From assembly GCF_014836545.1 (NCBI RefSeq), contig NZ_JACSQS010000001.1:450495-514494 (forward strand): 64,000 nucleotides of DNA. Direction: 5' to 3'. Of the stretch, positions 30,994 through 39,778 are shown piece by piece. The notes below the pieces were generated by a model that ran no database searches, was not told the origin of the DNA, and saw nothing but the letters and a program-made list of their open reading frames with translations. How positions within the stretch are numbered: position 1 is the stretch's first letter; every line of letters starts with the position of its first letter. This DNA comes from Stenotrophomonas lacuserhaii (GTDB lineage Bacteria; Pseudomonadota; Gammaproteobacteria; Xanthomonadales; Xanthomonadaceae). The translations under genes and the position numbers were made by a program.

Positions 30994-33510
30994 TCAGTAT
31001 GGAGCACGCGCGAGCGGTGCGCGGAAGCGCTTGAGCCGCAGCGCGTTCACCAACACGAAGATGCTTGAAACGGCCATTGCCGCAGCGGCGAAAACCGGTG
31101 ACATCAACGTGCCGTTGAAGGGATACAGGACGCCGGCCGCTACCGGGATCAGCACGGCGTTGTAGGCGAAGGCCCAGAACAGGTTCTGTTTGATGTTGCG
31201 CAGCGTGGACCGGCTCAGTGCGATGGCGTTGACCACCCCGCGCAGGTCACCGGCCATCAGCACCACGTCGGCGGCCTCTATCGCCACATCGGTCCCCGTG
31301 CCGATTGCCAGGCCGACGTCTGCTTCAGCCAGGGCCGGCGCATCGTTGATGCCATCACCCACGAAGGCGACCCGTGCGCCGTCTGCGCGGAACCGCTTCA
31401 GCGCGGCGACCTTGCCATCGGGCAGCACCTCGGCCGCCACGTCGTCGATGCCAAGCTGGCGAGCGATCGCCGCTGCGGTGGCGGCGTTGTCACCGGTGAT
31501 CATCGCGACGCGCAGCCCGAGCGCATGCAGCGCCTTGATCGCCTCCGGCGTGGTGTCCCGGATCGGGTCGGCTACCGCGATGATCGCCGCCAGGCGACCG
31601 TCGATCGCGGCATACAGAGGACTCTTGCCCTCCGCGCCCAGCCGCTGCGCAACCGGCAGGAACACGCTGGCATCCAAGCCCAGCCGGGCCATGAAACGGT
31701 CCGCTCCGACGGCCACCTGCTGACCGTCAACGGTGGCGGTGACCCCGAAGCCCGGGGTCGCATCGAAGCCTTCGGCCGCCCCGACGGCAAGCCCGTGACG
31801 GGTGGCAGCGGCCACGATGGCCTCGGCGACCGGATGCTCCGAGCGGGACTCCACGGCCGCGACCAGCGCCAGCACGCGGTCATGATCGAAGCCTGCGGCC
31901 GGCACCAGATCGGTCAGTTCAGGGTGGCCCTTGGTCAGCGTTCCGGTCTTGTCCAGTGCCACCACGCTGACATCGCGCAGGGCCTGCAGTGCCTCGCCTT
32001 TCCGGAACAGCACGCCGAGTTCGGCTGCGCGGCCGGTACCCACCATGATCGACGTCGGCGTGGCCAGCCCCATCGCACATGGGCAGGCGATGATCAGTAC
32101 GGCCACCGCGTTGACCAGTGCGAAGGTCAGCGCTGGCGAAGGCCCGAACACCAGCCACGCCACGAAAGTCAGCGCCGCCGCAGCCATCACCGCCGGCACG
32201 AACCACAGCGTCACCTTGTCCACCAGTGCCTGGATCGGCAGCTTGGAGCCCTGCGCCTGCTCGACCAGGCGGATGATCTGCGCCAGCACCGTGTCCGCGC
32301 CCACCCGGGTGACGCGGAAGCGGAACGCGCCGGTCCGGTTCAGGGTGCCACCCACTACGCGGGCACCCACGCCCTTGGATACGGGCGCCGGCTCCCCGGT
32401 GATCATGCTTTCATCCACCCAGGAAGCGCCTTCGACGACCTCCCCGTCCACCGGCACCTTTTCACCGGGGCGGACCGACACCACGTCGCCGGCCACCACC
32501 TGGCCCAGCGGTATCTCCACGCTGGCGCCGTCGCGCTCTACCCGCGCGGTCCGCGGCTGCAGTCCGACCAGTCGCTTGATCGCCTGCGAAGTGCGTCCCT
32601 TGGCGCGCGCCTCCAGCGTGCGGCCCAGCAGGATCAGTGCAACGATCACCACGGCAGCTTCGAAGTAGACGTTCGCGGTGCCAGGGGGAAGCACCTGGGG
32701 GGCGAACGTTGCGACCACCGAGTAGGCATAGGCTGCAGAGGTACCGAGCGACACCAGCGAGTTCATGTCCGGCCCGCCGCGCAGCAGCGCCGGCACGCCC
32801 GCGCGGAAGAAGCGCAGCCCCGGCCCGAGCAGGACCAGCGTGGCCAATGCGAACTGCAGGTACCAGCTGGTCTGCTGGCCGAGCGTATGCATTACCCAGT
32901 GATGCACGGATGGCACCAGGTGCGAGCCCATCTCAAGCACGAAGACCGGCAGACCGAGGACCGCGGCAAGCCACAGTGAACGACGCAGGCCAGCCGCTTC
33001 GGTCTCGCGGCGCGCGGCCTGCTGGTCTTCCGCCCCGGCATGCGCATCCATCACCGGATGCGCACGATAGCCCGCTTTTTCGATGGCACCGGCGAGCTGG
33101 CCGAGGCTGACCACCCCGGCAAGGTGGCGCACCTGGACGCGTTCGGTGGCCAGGTTCACATCGGCCTGGACCACGCCGGGCAGCTGTCGCAGGGCTTTCT
33201 CCACCCGCCCCACGCAGGAGGCGCAGGTCATGCCGTGGATCGTCAGCGCGCTGTTTTCTTCCGCCAGCGCATAGCCTGCCTTGACCACCGCATCAGCCAC
33301 TGCCTGCGGGTCGGGCACGCCGCTGAACGTGACCTGCGCACGCTCGGTAGCCAGGTTGACCACTGCTGTTCTCACGCCGGGAGCCGCGTTGAGCGCGCGC
33401 TCGACGCGTGCGGCGCAGGACGCACAGGTCATACCCTTGATCGGGAGGCTCAGCGCCCCGTTGGACGGGTCGCCTCGCCCGTAAGCGTCTGGAAGAACGG
33501 CCGAAGCCAT
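30994..33510 (-). CDS. copA: Cu(I)-exporting P-type ATPase CopA
   Basis: The 838-residue P1B ATPase has two N-terminal HMA domains with GMTCASC at C29/C32 and C96/C99, eight membrane helices and the CPC motif ([14 protein letters not shown]). Further marks are the phosphorylation loop [11 protein letters not shown], the HP motif SEHPVAEAI, and [10 protein letters not shown]. It pumps Cu(I) from cytosol to periplasm. The ATG at 33510 follows GAGGTG; longer upstream frames run through the promoter and are rejected. A CueR-type promoter lies directly upstream and cueR follows. Confidence 0.95.
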   Translation of the reverse strand: MASAVLPDAYGRGDPSNGALSLPIKGMTCASCAARVERALNAAPGVRTAVVNLATERAQVTFSGVPDPQAVADAVVKAGYALAEENSALTIHGMTCASCVGRVEKALRQLPGVVQADVNLATERVQVRHLAGVVSLGQLAGAIEKAGYRAHPVMDAHAGAEDQQAARRETEAAGLRRSLWLAAVLGLPVFVLEMGSHLVPSVHHWVMHTLGQQTSWYLQFALATLVLLGPGLRFFRAGVPALLRGGPDMNSLVSLGTSAAYAYSVVATFAPQVLPPGTANVYFEAAVVIVALILLGRTLEARAKGRTSQAIKRLVGLQPRTARVERDGASVEIPLGQVVAGDVVSVRPGEKVPVDGEVVEGASWVDESMITGEPAPVSKGVGARVVGGTLNRTGAFRFRVTRVGADTVLAQIIRLVEQAQGSKLPIQALVDKVTLWFVPAVMAAAALTFVAWLVFGPSPALTFALVNAVAVLIIACPCAMGLATPTSIMVGTGRAAELGVLFRKGEALQALRDVSVVALDKTGTLTKGHPELTDLVPAAGFDHDRVLALVAAVESRSEHPVAEAIVAAATRHGLAVGAAEGFDATPGFGVTATVDGQQVAVGADRFMARLGLDASVFLPVAQRLGAEGKSPLYAAIDGRLAAIIAVADPIRDTTPEAIKALHALGLRVAMITGDNAATAAAIARQLGIDDVAAEVLPDGKVAALKRFRADGARVAFVGDGINDAPALAEADVGLAIGTGTDVAIEAADVVLMAGDLRGVVNAIALSRSTLRNIKQNLFWAFAYNAVLIPVAAGVLYPFNGTLMSPVFAAAAMAVSSIFVLVNALRLKRFRAPLARAPY

Positions 33511-33541
33511 GGGATACACCTCGAAAGCCCAAGTTGCGGAC

Positions 33542-33572
33542 AGCTTGGGGATTCCCACCGTGGGAAGGTCAA
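33542..33572 (-). promoter_or_regulatory. copA: CueR-type promoter/operator for copA
   Basis: On the minus strand TTGACC (33572-33567) is separated by 19 bases from CAAGCT (33547-33542). The spacer contains the dyad TTCCCACGGTGGGAA. This is the canonical architecture of CueR-activated copA promoters, about 32 bases before the copA ATG. Confidence 0.85.
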
Positions 33573-33630
33573 GGCGGCGCCTCGCCGCCGTGCCGACCCG
33601 GCTGGCCCGGCACGCCGGAATCACCGGCTC

Positions 33631-33825
33631 TCAGTGCGGCGGCTTGTATTTACGCAGTTCAGTGGTCAACACACCGACTTCCTGTACGGCCCGCTTGAGT
33701 TGGTCTTCGTCCAGGCCCAGCTCCTTCGCCCAGAAGCGGAGCTCCCATTCTTCATTGATGTTGATCCGGTCCGGATCCTTCGGTTTGCCGCCCGGGGTCT
33801 GCACAGGTTTGGGTGGCTGGGTCAC
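33631..33825 (-). CDS. DUF3606 small protein
   Basis: The 64-residue acidic protein contains the DUF3606 pattern: DRININEEWELRFWAKELG followed by a helix that ends VGVLTTELRKY. The family is widespread in proteobacteria and often found among stress-induced genes; its function is unknown. A second member, at 51577-51753, shows the same core (DRINVNEDYEVQYWTRTLG). GGAGAC lies before the ATG. It marks the start of the stress-related part of the window. Confidence 0.85.
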   Translation of the reverse strand: MTQPPKPVQTPGGKPKDPDRININEEWELRFWAKELGLDEDQLKRAVQEVGVLTTELRKYKPPH

Positions 33826-34072
33826 GGGGGTCTCCTGAAGGCTGCAGTCCCGGAGAATCTAGCGAGCGGGTAGCGAAGGTGCCCTGCTTCCGGTGTCGCG
33901 ACGATGGCAACGAAGCGGCGCGTTTCGTCACCCCGGCTGAACCCTCGGGGCGGCCGTCAAGCGCGCGTGACCTGTGTGTCTACGCCTGCGCTCCATCCGC
34001 ACACAGCTGCATCTCACGGCGTTGCCGGGCCAGGCGGCAGCATCCAGCTTCCTCATCCATGAGATCCGCGCC

Positions 34073-34651
34073 ATGTCTTTCATCGTTCCCCTGCGTGCCA
34101 CTGTCGTCGCCCTGGGCCTGATCGGCAGCAGCGCCGCCAGCGCACAGACGAGTGCAGCCCCTTCCCCCTCAAGCAGCGCCGCTTCCACCGCCAACGCCCC
34201 GTCTGGCGAACTGCGCCAGCAGCAGGCCCTGGGCGTGCTTTCGGCGATCAACCAAGCGGAAATCAACGCCGGGCAACTTGCTCTGTCGCGGGCCCAGACC
34301 GAACCTGCCCGCCAGTACGCGCAGGCCATGGTCCGCTCGCACACGGAAAACGAGAAGATGTTGGCAGCGTGGAAGCCCGACCGCAGCAGCGCGCCGGCGC
34401 AGGCCAAGACGGCCGAGGCAAAGGCTGAAGCCGCCGCATTGGCCAAGCACCAGGGCGCCGCGTTCGACAGTGCTTACCTGCAGGCCATGGTGAAGGACCA
34501 CCGCAAGGCGCTGCAGACGCTGGATGACAGCCTCCTGCCTGCGGCAGCCGATGCCGAGGTGCGGGCATTCCTGCAGAAGACCCGTGGACACGTGGCCGAT
34601 CACCTTGCCCAGGCAGAACGCCTGGCCGGCACCCCCGCCACCGGCCGCTGA
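34073..34651 (+). CDS. Exported DUF4142 protein
   Basis: The 192-residue protein has a signal peptide ending AASAQT near residue 25 and a Ser/Pro/Ala linker. A four-helix DUF4142 domain follows (LGVLSAINQAEINAGQLALS, YAQAMVRSHTEN, YLQAMVKDHRKALQTLDD). His-containing helices resemble a ferritin-like bundle. The start at 34073 is chosen because it places the signal at the N-terminus. The family is periplasmic and of unknown function, and is often stress-linked. It is followed after 15 bases by an SRPBCC-like gene. Confidence 0.82.
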   Translation: MSFIVPLRATVVALGLIGSSAASAQTSAAPSPSSSAASTANAPSGELRQQQALGVLSAINQAEINAGQLALSRAQTEPARQYAQAMVRSHTENEKMLAAWKPDRSSAPAQAKTAEAKAEAAALAKHQGAAFDSAYLQAMVKDHRKALQTLDDSLLPAAADAEVRAFLQKTRGHVADHLAQAERLAGTPATGR

Positions 34652-34666
34652 TCTACGGAGCCCACC

Positions 34667-35170
34667 ATGCACGTTCCCGATCCCCATGACAGCGAAGCTG
34701 CCCGCCCAGCACCGATCAGGCGGGCGATTACCCTCCAGGCCAGCGTCGAGCGCGTGCTGGATGCATGGACCGACCCGGCCGTGCAATCCGTCCTGTTTGC
34801 CGGCTTCGCCGATTTCGTCGAGTCGAGCAGGGAAGGCAGCCGCTGGCGGGTGAGCGCACCGTTGGGCCAGCATCCGATCGTATTCCTGCGCACCGTGGGG
34901 CAGTCCGCGCTGCGGGTGCAGCAGGACGTGGAGGGCGACGCCGGCGTGCTGGCGTCGCTCTCGCTCACCGCCAGGCCCTGCGTCAACCGGGATGGCGTGG
35001 AAGCGGAACTGCAGGTGCGTTACGCGCCGGACGGCGTGGTCGAACGGCTGGCAGCGCGACTCCTGGATCCCGCCCCCCCAGCCCTGGCCGGGCAGATTCT
35101 GCGCCGCCTCCGCGCCGGCCTGGAAACCGGCGAAGTCCCTACCCTGCAGTCCAATCCGGCCGCGCGTTGA
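34667..35170 (+). CDS. SRPBCC-like hypothetical protein
   Basis: The 167-residue soluble protein begins with IRRAITLQASVERVLDAWTD, typical of polyketide-cyclase/SRPBCC (START-like) coenzyme Q-binding proteins, in which the first strand and helix lead into a curved sheet. The C-terminal RLAARLLDPA and AGQILRRLRAGLE helices fit the same fold. No active-site residues can be assigned. It lies between the DUF4142 gene (15 bases) and a zinc alcohol dehydrogenase (20 bases), so the three are probably one operon. Confidence 0.7.
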   Translation: MHVPDPHDSEAARPAPIRRAITLQASVERVLDAWTDPAVQSVLFAGFADFVESSREGSRWRVSAPLGQHPIVFLRTVGQSALRVQQDVEGDAGVLASLSLTARPCVNRDGVEAELQVRYAPDGVVERLAARLLDPAPPALAGQILRRLRAGLETGEVPTLQSNPAAR

Positions 35171-35190
35171 GGCCGAACAGGAGATTCCCC

Positions 35191-36366
35191 ATGCGTGCCC
35201 TCTGCTGGAATGGTGTCAACGACCTGCGGGTGGAAACAACCCCCGATCCGATCCTGGTCAACCCGGGCGATGCGATCATCAAGGTCGGCCTGAGCACGAC
35301 CTGCGGTTCGGACCTGCATTTCATCGATGGCTACATCCCGGGCATGCGCGAAGGCGACATCATCGGCCACGAATTCATGGGAACAGTGATGGAGGTCGGC
35401 CCGGCGGTCACCGCGATCCGCCCGGGCCAGCGCGTGGTGATCCCGTCCTTCATCTCCTGTGGCCGCTGCTGGCACTGCGGGCGACACGAATATTCGTTGT
35501 GTGACAACACCAATCCGAACGGTCACCTGCAGGAGCCCGTGCTGGGCTACCCCACTGCCGGGATCTACGGGTACACGCACGCCTTCGGTGGCTATGCCGG
35601 TTCGCACGCCGACTACATCCGCGTGCCGCATGCCGACGTCGGCTGCTTTGCCATTCCGGACGACGTCAGTGACGAAGACGCGTTGTTCCTGTCCGATGCC
35701 GGACCGACCGGGTTCATGGGCGCGGATTTCTGTGCCATCCGGCCCGGCGACGTCGTGGCGGTATGGGGGTGCGGCGCGGTGGGCCTGATGGCCCAGCTGA
35801 GCGCACGCCTGCTGGGCGCCGAGCGGGTGATCGGCATCGACCGCCTTGCCGAGCGCCTGGCCATGGCGCGGGACGTGGTGGGCAGCGAAACCCTCGACTA
35901 CAGCGCCGTGGACAGCGTGCCCGAGGCGCTACGCGAACTGACCGGCGGCCGCGGGCCCGACGCCTGCATCGATGCGGTGGGAATGGAAGCCCATGGCACG
36001 GGCGCCGGCTACGCCTATGACCGCGTGAAGCAGGCGCTGCACCTGCACACCGACAGGGGGCAGGCGCTGCGCGAAGCGATCCTGGCCTGTCGCAAGGGCG
36101 GCACGCTGTCGGTGCTCGGCGTCTACGGGGTCATGGACAAGTTCCCGCTGGGCACGTTGATGAACAAGGGCATCACCGTGCGCACCGCGCAGCAGCATGG
36201 CCAGCACTACCTGCCCAGGCTGCTCGCGCTCGCCCAGCAGGGTGATCTGCTGCCGCGCTTCATGGCCACCCATCGCATGCCGCTGGAGGATGCGGTGGGT
36301 GGCTATGACCTCTTCAAGCACAAGAAGGAAGGCTGTGTCCGCGCCGTGTTCGTACCCGGCGCGTGA
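35191..36366 (+). CDS. Zinc-dependent alcohol dehydrogenase
   Basis: The 391-residue MDR enzyme carries catalytic zinc ligands in TTCGSDLHFIDG and GHEFMGTV. The structural zinc Cys4 loop is SCGRCWHCGRHEYSLCD. The Rossmann nucleotide loop is WGCGAVGLMAQ. The sequence resembles glutathione-independent formaldehyde dehydrogenase-like proteins, with their insertion after the structural loop. ATG at 35191 follows AGGAGA. A strong bidirectional terminator closes the unit. Its place after stress genes suggests aldehyde detoxification, which is inferred. Confidence 0.9.
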   Translation: MRALCWNGVNDLRVETTPDPILVNPGDAIIKVGLSTTCGSDLHFIDGYIPGMREGDIIGHEFMGTVMEVGPAVTAIRPGQRVVIPSFISCGRCWHCGRHEYSLCDNTNPNGHLQEPVLGYPTAGIYGYTHAFGGYAGSHADYIRVPHADVGCFAIPDDVSDEDALFLSDAGPTGFMGADFCAIRPGDVVAVWGCGAVGLMAQLSARLLGAERVIGIDRLAERLAMARDVVGSETLDYSAVDSVPEALRELTGGRGPDACIDAVGMEAHGTGAGYAYDRVKQALHLHTDRGQALREAILACRKGGTLSVLGVYGVMDKFPLGTLMNKGITVRTAQQHGQHYLPRLLALAQQGDLLPRFMATHRMPLEDAVGGYDLFKHKKEGCVRAVFVPGA

Positions 36367-36384
36367 GCCGCACCAGTGGCAGCG

Positions 36385-36411
36385 AAAAAGCCCGGCCATG
36401 GCCGGGCTTTT
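36385..36411. terminator. Bidirectional rho-independent terminator
   Basis: AAAAAGCCCGGCCATGGCCGGGCTTTT forms an 11-bp GC-rich stem with A and T tracts on either side. It sits between the convergent alcohol dehydrogenase and manganese catalase genes and can stop transcription from both. Confidence 0.9.
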
Positions 36412-36439
36412 CAATGAGCGATGGTCCCGCCCGCCGCAA

Positions 36440-37342
36440 TCAGGGCTCGCGGGGCCGGCGCAGCACCGCGCCGGCGCCCACGCCAGCACCCAGTTCGGCG
36501 CCTGTCGCAGGCTCGATTTCCGGATTGGACATCGTTCGCAGGGTCATTTCCTCCACTGCCGCCTGCTCGGCCGGCGTCAAGCCCACTGAGAACGATCCGT
36601 CGCCGCCGTCCAGGGCCGCCTGCGCATCGCGGTCAGTGACCCGTTCCCACAATTCCCCGCTGTTCCAGCTGCCAACCTGGTCACCCTCGCCCTGGGACAT
36701 ATCCATGTACAGATCGGTGAAGGCCGGATCGCCCGGCATCTTGCCCGGCGGGAAGTTCGGCGTGATGCTGTAAAGAGCCTTCTCGAAGGACTTCTGGTGG
36801 GCCACTTCGCGGGTCATCAGGAAACGCAGTGCATCCTTGATGCCCGGATCGTCGGTCACGTTGATCAGCCGCTCGTAGACCAGCTTCGCACGGGCTTCGG
36901 CGGCGATGTTCGAACGCAGGTCTGCGGTCGGCTCGCCAATGGAATCGACGTAGGCGGCAGTCCACGGCACGCCGCTGGAATTGACCAGCGCAGGGCCGCC
37001 ACCGTAGAGGATCTGCTCGGTATGGCTGGTGCTGTTCTGGCTCAGCAGCCGCATGTCCTCGACCTCGGCCATCGCTTCGGACTGCACGGCCTTGGGGCCC
37101 TTGTTCAACATCGCGATGATCGTACCGATGATCTCCAGGTGGCTGATCTCTTCGGTGGCGATGTCGTACAGCATGTCTTTGCGCCCGGGATCGCATTCGC
37201 CCAGTGCCTGGGTGAAATAGCGCATGGCGGCCGCCAGCTCACCTTGTGGCCCGCCGAACTGTTCTAGCATGAGGGTGGCAAGCGCTGGATTGCTTTCGCG
37301 CACGCGGACCGTGTACATCAGCTTTTTGTGGTGAAGAAACAT
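36440..37342 (-). CDS. Manganese catalase
   Basis: The 300-residue non-haem catalase contains the di-manganese ligand motifs ATEEISHLE (about residues 65-73) and REVAHQKSFE, with Glu and His ligands supplied by a four-helix bundle. It starts MFLHHKKLMYTV, as is usual for the family. The ATG at 37342 has AGGAG seven bases upstream; upstream in-frame sequence is not conserved-looking. The enzyme converts hydrogen peroxide to water and oxygen in the cytosol. The C-terminus is Ala/Gly-rich. It is typical of stationary-phase stress loci. Confidence 0.93.
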   Translation of the reverse strand: MFLHHKKLMYTVRVRESNPALATLMLEQFGGPQGELAAAMRYFTQALGECDPGRKDMLYDIATEEISHLEIIGTIIAMLNKGPKAVQSEAMAEVEDMRLLSQNSTSHTEQILYGGGPALVNSSGVPWTAAYVDSIGEPTADLRSNIAAEARAKLVYERLINVTDDPGIKDALRFLMTREVAHQKSFEKALYSITPNFPPGKMPGDPAFTDLYMDMSQGEGDQVGSWNSGELWERVTDRDAQAALDGGDGSFSVGLTPAEQAAVEEMTLRTMSNPEIEPATGAELGAGVGAGAVLRRPREP

Positions 37343-37566
37343 CAGCAACTCCTCTGTTTGCGACGGCGCCGCAGCGTCTGCGCGGTGCGCGCACGCTGGG
37401 TCCGATGGCTCGACATTGATGGTGTGCGCCCAAGGCTTTCGGCCCACGCAACGAGGATGCGCGTGGCACCCGTGTACGGCCGTGGATGGCACGTGGGCAG
37501 CGCATGAGTACCTGCCGCCTCGATGCTGATATGGCGTTCACGAAGCGGTCGCCGGCGCAAAGAAAA

Positions 37567-37588
37567 ACCCCGGCCGTCGCGCCGGGGT
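37567..37588 (-). terminator. Hairpin terminator after the DUF892 gene
   Basis: ACCCCGGC and GCCGGGGT form an 8-bp stem with a CGTCGC loop. An A-tract on its left becomes a U-tract (GGTTTTTC) on the minus-strand transcript, so it should terminate the DUF892 gene at 37616-38125. Confidence 0.8.
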
Positions 37589-37615
37589 CTTCCTTGCGCT
37601 GCTGCCGCGGACCGG

Positions 37616-38125
37616 TTACTTCTTCGCGGTCACGCCGGGGGTCGCGTCACGCACGAGAAACTCTTCGGTAACCTCCGGCAGGTTCTCGAGCAGCCAAGCG
37701 GCCATCGCCTCTTCCTGGACCAGGATCTCACCGCACACCTGTGCGACTTCATGCTCGCCGGCGGTGCGCGCTGCGGCGATCAGCGAGGTGTAGCTGGCGA
37801 TCTCGAAGCACTCGAACACATAGCCCGCCATCGCACCCTTGACGATCTCGTCCGATGCGGTCATTCCGCCGACGGCCTGGCCCATCGCCGCCATCTTGCC
37901 CAGCGCATCCTTCACGATGGACGGCGACCCGCCCAGGTTGCTGATGCACTGTTCCAGGCGCTCACGCTGGCCCACCGTCTCCTGGATGTGTTCTTCGATA
38001 CGCGCCTTGAGTTTCGGATAGTGATCGATCCGACCTGCCTGTGCTTTCAGCATCTGCTCGGCCTGCTGTTCCATTGCATGGGCATCACGCAGCCAATCCA
38101 GCAGGTTTTCCTTGATCTCTGTCAT
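37616..38125 (-). CDS. DUF892 ferritin-like protein (YciE/YciF family)
   Basis: The 169-residue helical protein has the ferritin-like DUF892 pattern: LLDWLRDAHAMEQQAEQML, then HIQETVGQRERLE, ECFEIASYTSLI and LVQEEAMAAWL. The Glu and His residues in these helices are in position for a dinuclear metal site. E. coli YciF is stress-induced and dimeric. A second member, at 51978-52472, is only distantly similar. It has its own terminator and is separate from the catalase unit. Confidence 0.88.
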   Translation of the reverse strand: MTEIKENLLDWLRDAHAMEQQAEQMLKAQAGRIDHYPKLKARIEEHIQETVGQRERLEQCISNLGGSPSIVKDALGKMAAMGQAVGGMTASDEIVKGAMAGYVFECFEIASYTSLIAAARTAGEHEVAQVCGEILVQEEAMAAWLLENLPEVTEEFLVRDATPGVTAKK

Positions 38126-38271
38126 GTCGTTGCTTCTCCGCGGGTGGGAAGGGACAGCATGTCCGCTGGCCCGTCAATCAGCCGCCAACGGGTCGTGGAA
38201 AGCGTGTCCTTTTACGGTGCAGGGGCCGTTAGCCTGCGCTTGTCGCGGTTGCTCACCCGCGCTTCGATCGT

Positions 38272-38319
38272 GATGAAAACAGCCCGGCACCTACGCGCGG
38301 AGCGCTTCAGGTGCCGGGC
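38272..38319 (-). terminator. Terminator of the KGG-repeat gene
   Basis: Inverted repeats AGCCCGGCACCT and AGGTGCCGGGC at 38281-38319 form a stem of about 11 bp with a 16-base loop. On the minus strand the stem is followed by GTTTTC. It lies just after the KGG-repeat stress protein gene. Confidence 0.7.
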
Positions 38320-38339
38320 CCAAGGAGGGGAGGTGCAGA

Positions 38340-38627
38340 TTACCTCTGCTGGCGCCCGCCCTGCTGGTTGCCCTGGTTGCCGCCTTGGTTGCCACCGCCG
38401 TCCTGGCGCTGCTGGCCGCCCTTCTGCCCGATCTCGGACATGTGCTCGCGGTCCTGGCTTACCGCCTCGCCACCCTTGCGACCGGCTTCGCGGGCCTCTT
38501 CCGAACTGAACTCATGTGCGTTACCGGATTCATGCGCAGCACGTCCGCCCTGCGCGGCGATCTCGCGCTGCTTGTCTTCGTCCATGCCAGCGAAACCACG
38601 ATTGGACTGGTTGTTGTTGTTTGCCAT
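38340..38627 (-). CDS. KGG-repeat stress-induced protein
   Basis: The 95-residue very hydrophilic protein carries three GsiB/con-10-type KGG repeats (EIAAQGGRAAH, EAGRKGGEAVS, EIGQKGGQQ). The tail is Gly/Gln/Asn-rich and glycine-poor in structure, so it is probably disordered. The ATG at 38627 follows AGGAGAACGAA. Such LEA-like proteins are made in desiccation, starvation or general stress. It is flanked by other stress genes and has its own terminator. Confidence 0.9.
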   Translation of the reverse strand: MANNNNQSNRGFAGMDEDKQREIAAQGGRAAHESGNAHEFSSEEAREAGRKGGEAVSQDREHMSEIGQKGGQQRQDGGGNQGGNQGNQQGGRQQR

Positions 38628-38898
38628 TTCGTTCTCCTGGATAGCGTAGAAGTCGGTGGAAGTACCGACGTGCACAGCGTAGGCGGCGCAGTTTGAAAAC
38701 GCCGTCGAACGCATGACGATGCCACGTGACACCAGACGCGGCAGTACTGCACGAGACGATGACGCGGACGGCGACTCCTGTGTCGACACGCGACCGCGCA
38801 GCCGCAGAGCGGCGTGCACTCAAGCAGCATTGTCGGCGCAGGCACCTGCTTGGCGCGCTGCAGACGCACCGCGCATCCTGTGCAACACGGTCACGGAA

Positions 38899-39411
38899 TC
38901 AACGCGCGCTGGAGACTCCCGCACCTGCCTCACGGGCCTGCAGCTGGAAACCGTCGATGGCGTCGATGCGCCCCCGCCACAGCGGAAGCGCAGGGGCCAT
39001 CGCATCCGCGCTGCCGGCTGCCGTGACGCGCACATCGATCAGGTGCAGGTAATCAGGCGGGTCGGTACTGTCGTCGGCGTTGCGGCTGCCGTAGCGCGCC
39101 GCATGCATGGCGATGCTGTCGTGCGCGGTCTGGCGCTGCGCCTGGTCGGCGAGGTCGAGCGCATCCGGAAACGCGCGCGCGAAACGTTCGAAGTAAGCCG
39201 TGCCCGAAACCAGGCTCCCGCTTATCTCCAGCCCATGCACATGCAGCACGATGCCAAGGCGCAGGTGCGGGCGATGGTTGACCAGGCTGACCAGTGATTG
39301 CAGGAACCAGTCACCCGGGCGACTGCCGCCCGCGCCCGCATCCGGCCACGTCCGGCTGGCCGGATCGTTCGCGGCCGCATCCTCCACACGACGGCGCATC
39401 GGGTCCGTCAT
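38899..39411 (-). CDS. GvpU-like protein
   Basis: The 170-residue protein resembles the gas-vesicle accessory protein GvpU. The pattern is an N-terminal WFLQSLVSLVNHR helix, then LGIVLHVHGLEISGSLVSG with YFERF, YLHLIDVRV in the middle, and PLWRGRIDAIDGFQL at the end. These blocks and their order match Bacillus megaterium GvpU. No other gas vesicle gene is in the window, so the protein probably has another role here. Residues 1-30 are low-complexity, and a later start is possible. Confidence 0.65.
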   Translation of the reverse strand: MTDPMRRRVEDAAANDPASRTWPDAGAGGSRPGDWFLQSLVSLVNHRPHLRLGIVLHVHGLEISGSLVSGTAYFERFARAFPDALDLADQAQRQTAHDSIAMHAARYGSRNADDSTDPPDYLHLIDVRVTAAGSADAMAPALPLWRGRIDAIDGFQLQAREAGAGVSSAR

Positions 39412-39778
39412 GCCACGGTCCCGGCGCGAATGGGTAACACGCAGGCGGTCAGCACCGCAGCGCCAGGTCCTCCGCGCGGCGTAGCGGACGGTGCTGCGTG
39501 CGCAGCAGGCGCGACGTGGTGATTCGGGACGAGGGATCGCAGCACGTGGTGGTGCATCCTTAAGCCAAGGTTGCAGTCACTATCGGCGGCGCCCGTCATA
39601 CAGCACGTGGCCGGCAGGTAACGAATGCATCAACCCCGGCATCACGTGCCGTCACACTCCCTGCACGCGGTGCCTGGGAGTGCGCTGGACGACCGTGTCC
39701 ACACAGTGTGGTAACCCCGTGCGGCGGCATGATAGTCGGTATTGAACCGGTTGACACATCCACCAGACGGCGGCGAGC
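39412..39778. other. Intergenic region before the hybrid sensor kinase
   Basis: These 367 bases separate the divergent GvpU-like and hybrid-kinase genes. I see no convincing coding frame. There are short dyads (CAGCACGTG-type repeats around 39540-39610) and an AT-richer stretch with TTGACAC at 39751-39757, but no strong promoter pair. Both divergent promoters should lie here. Confidence 0.4.

Noticed and set aside
33511..33624. An N-terminal extension of CopA by 38 codons
   Set aside because: It would run through the CueR-type promoter. The ATG at 33510 has a good ribosome site and the typical HMA spacing.
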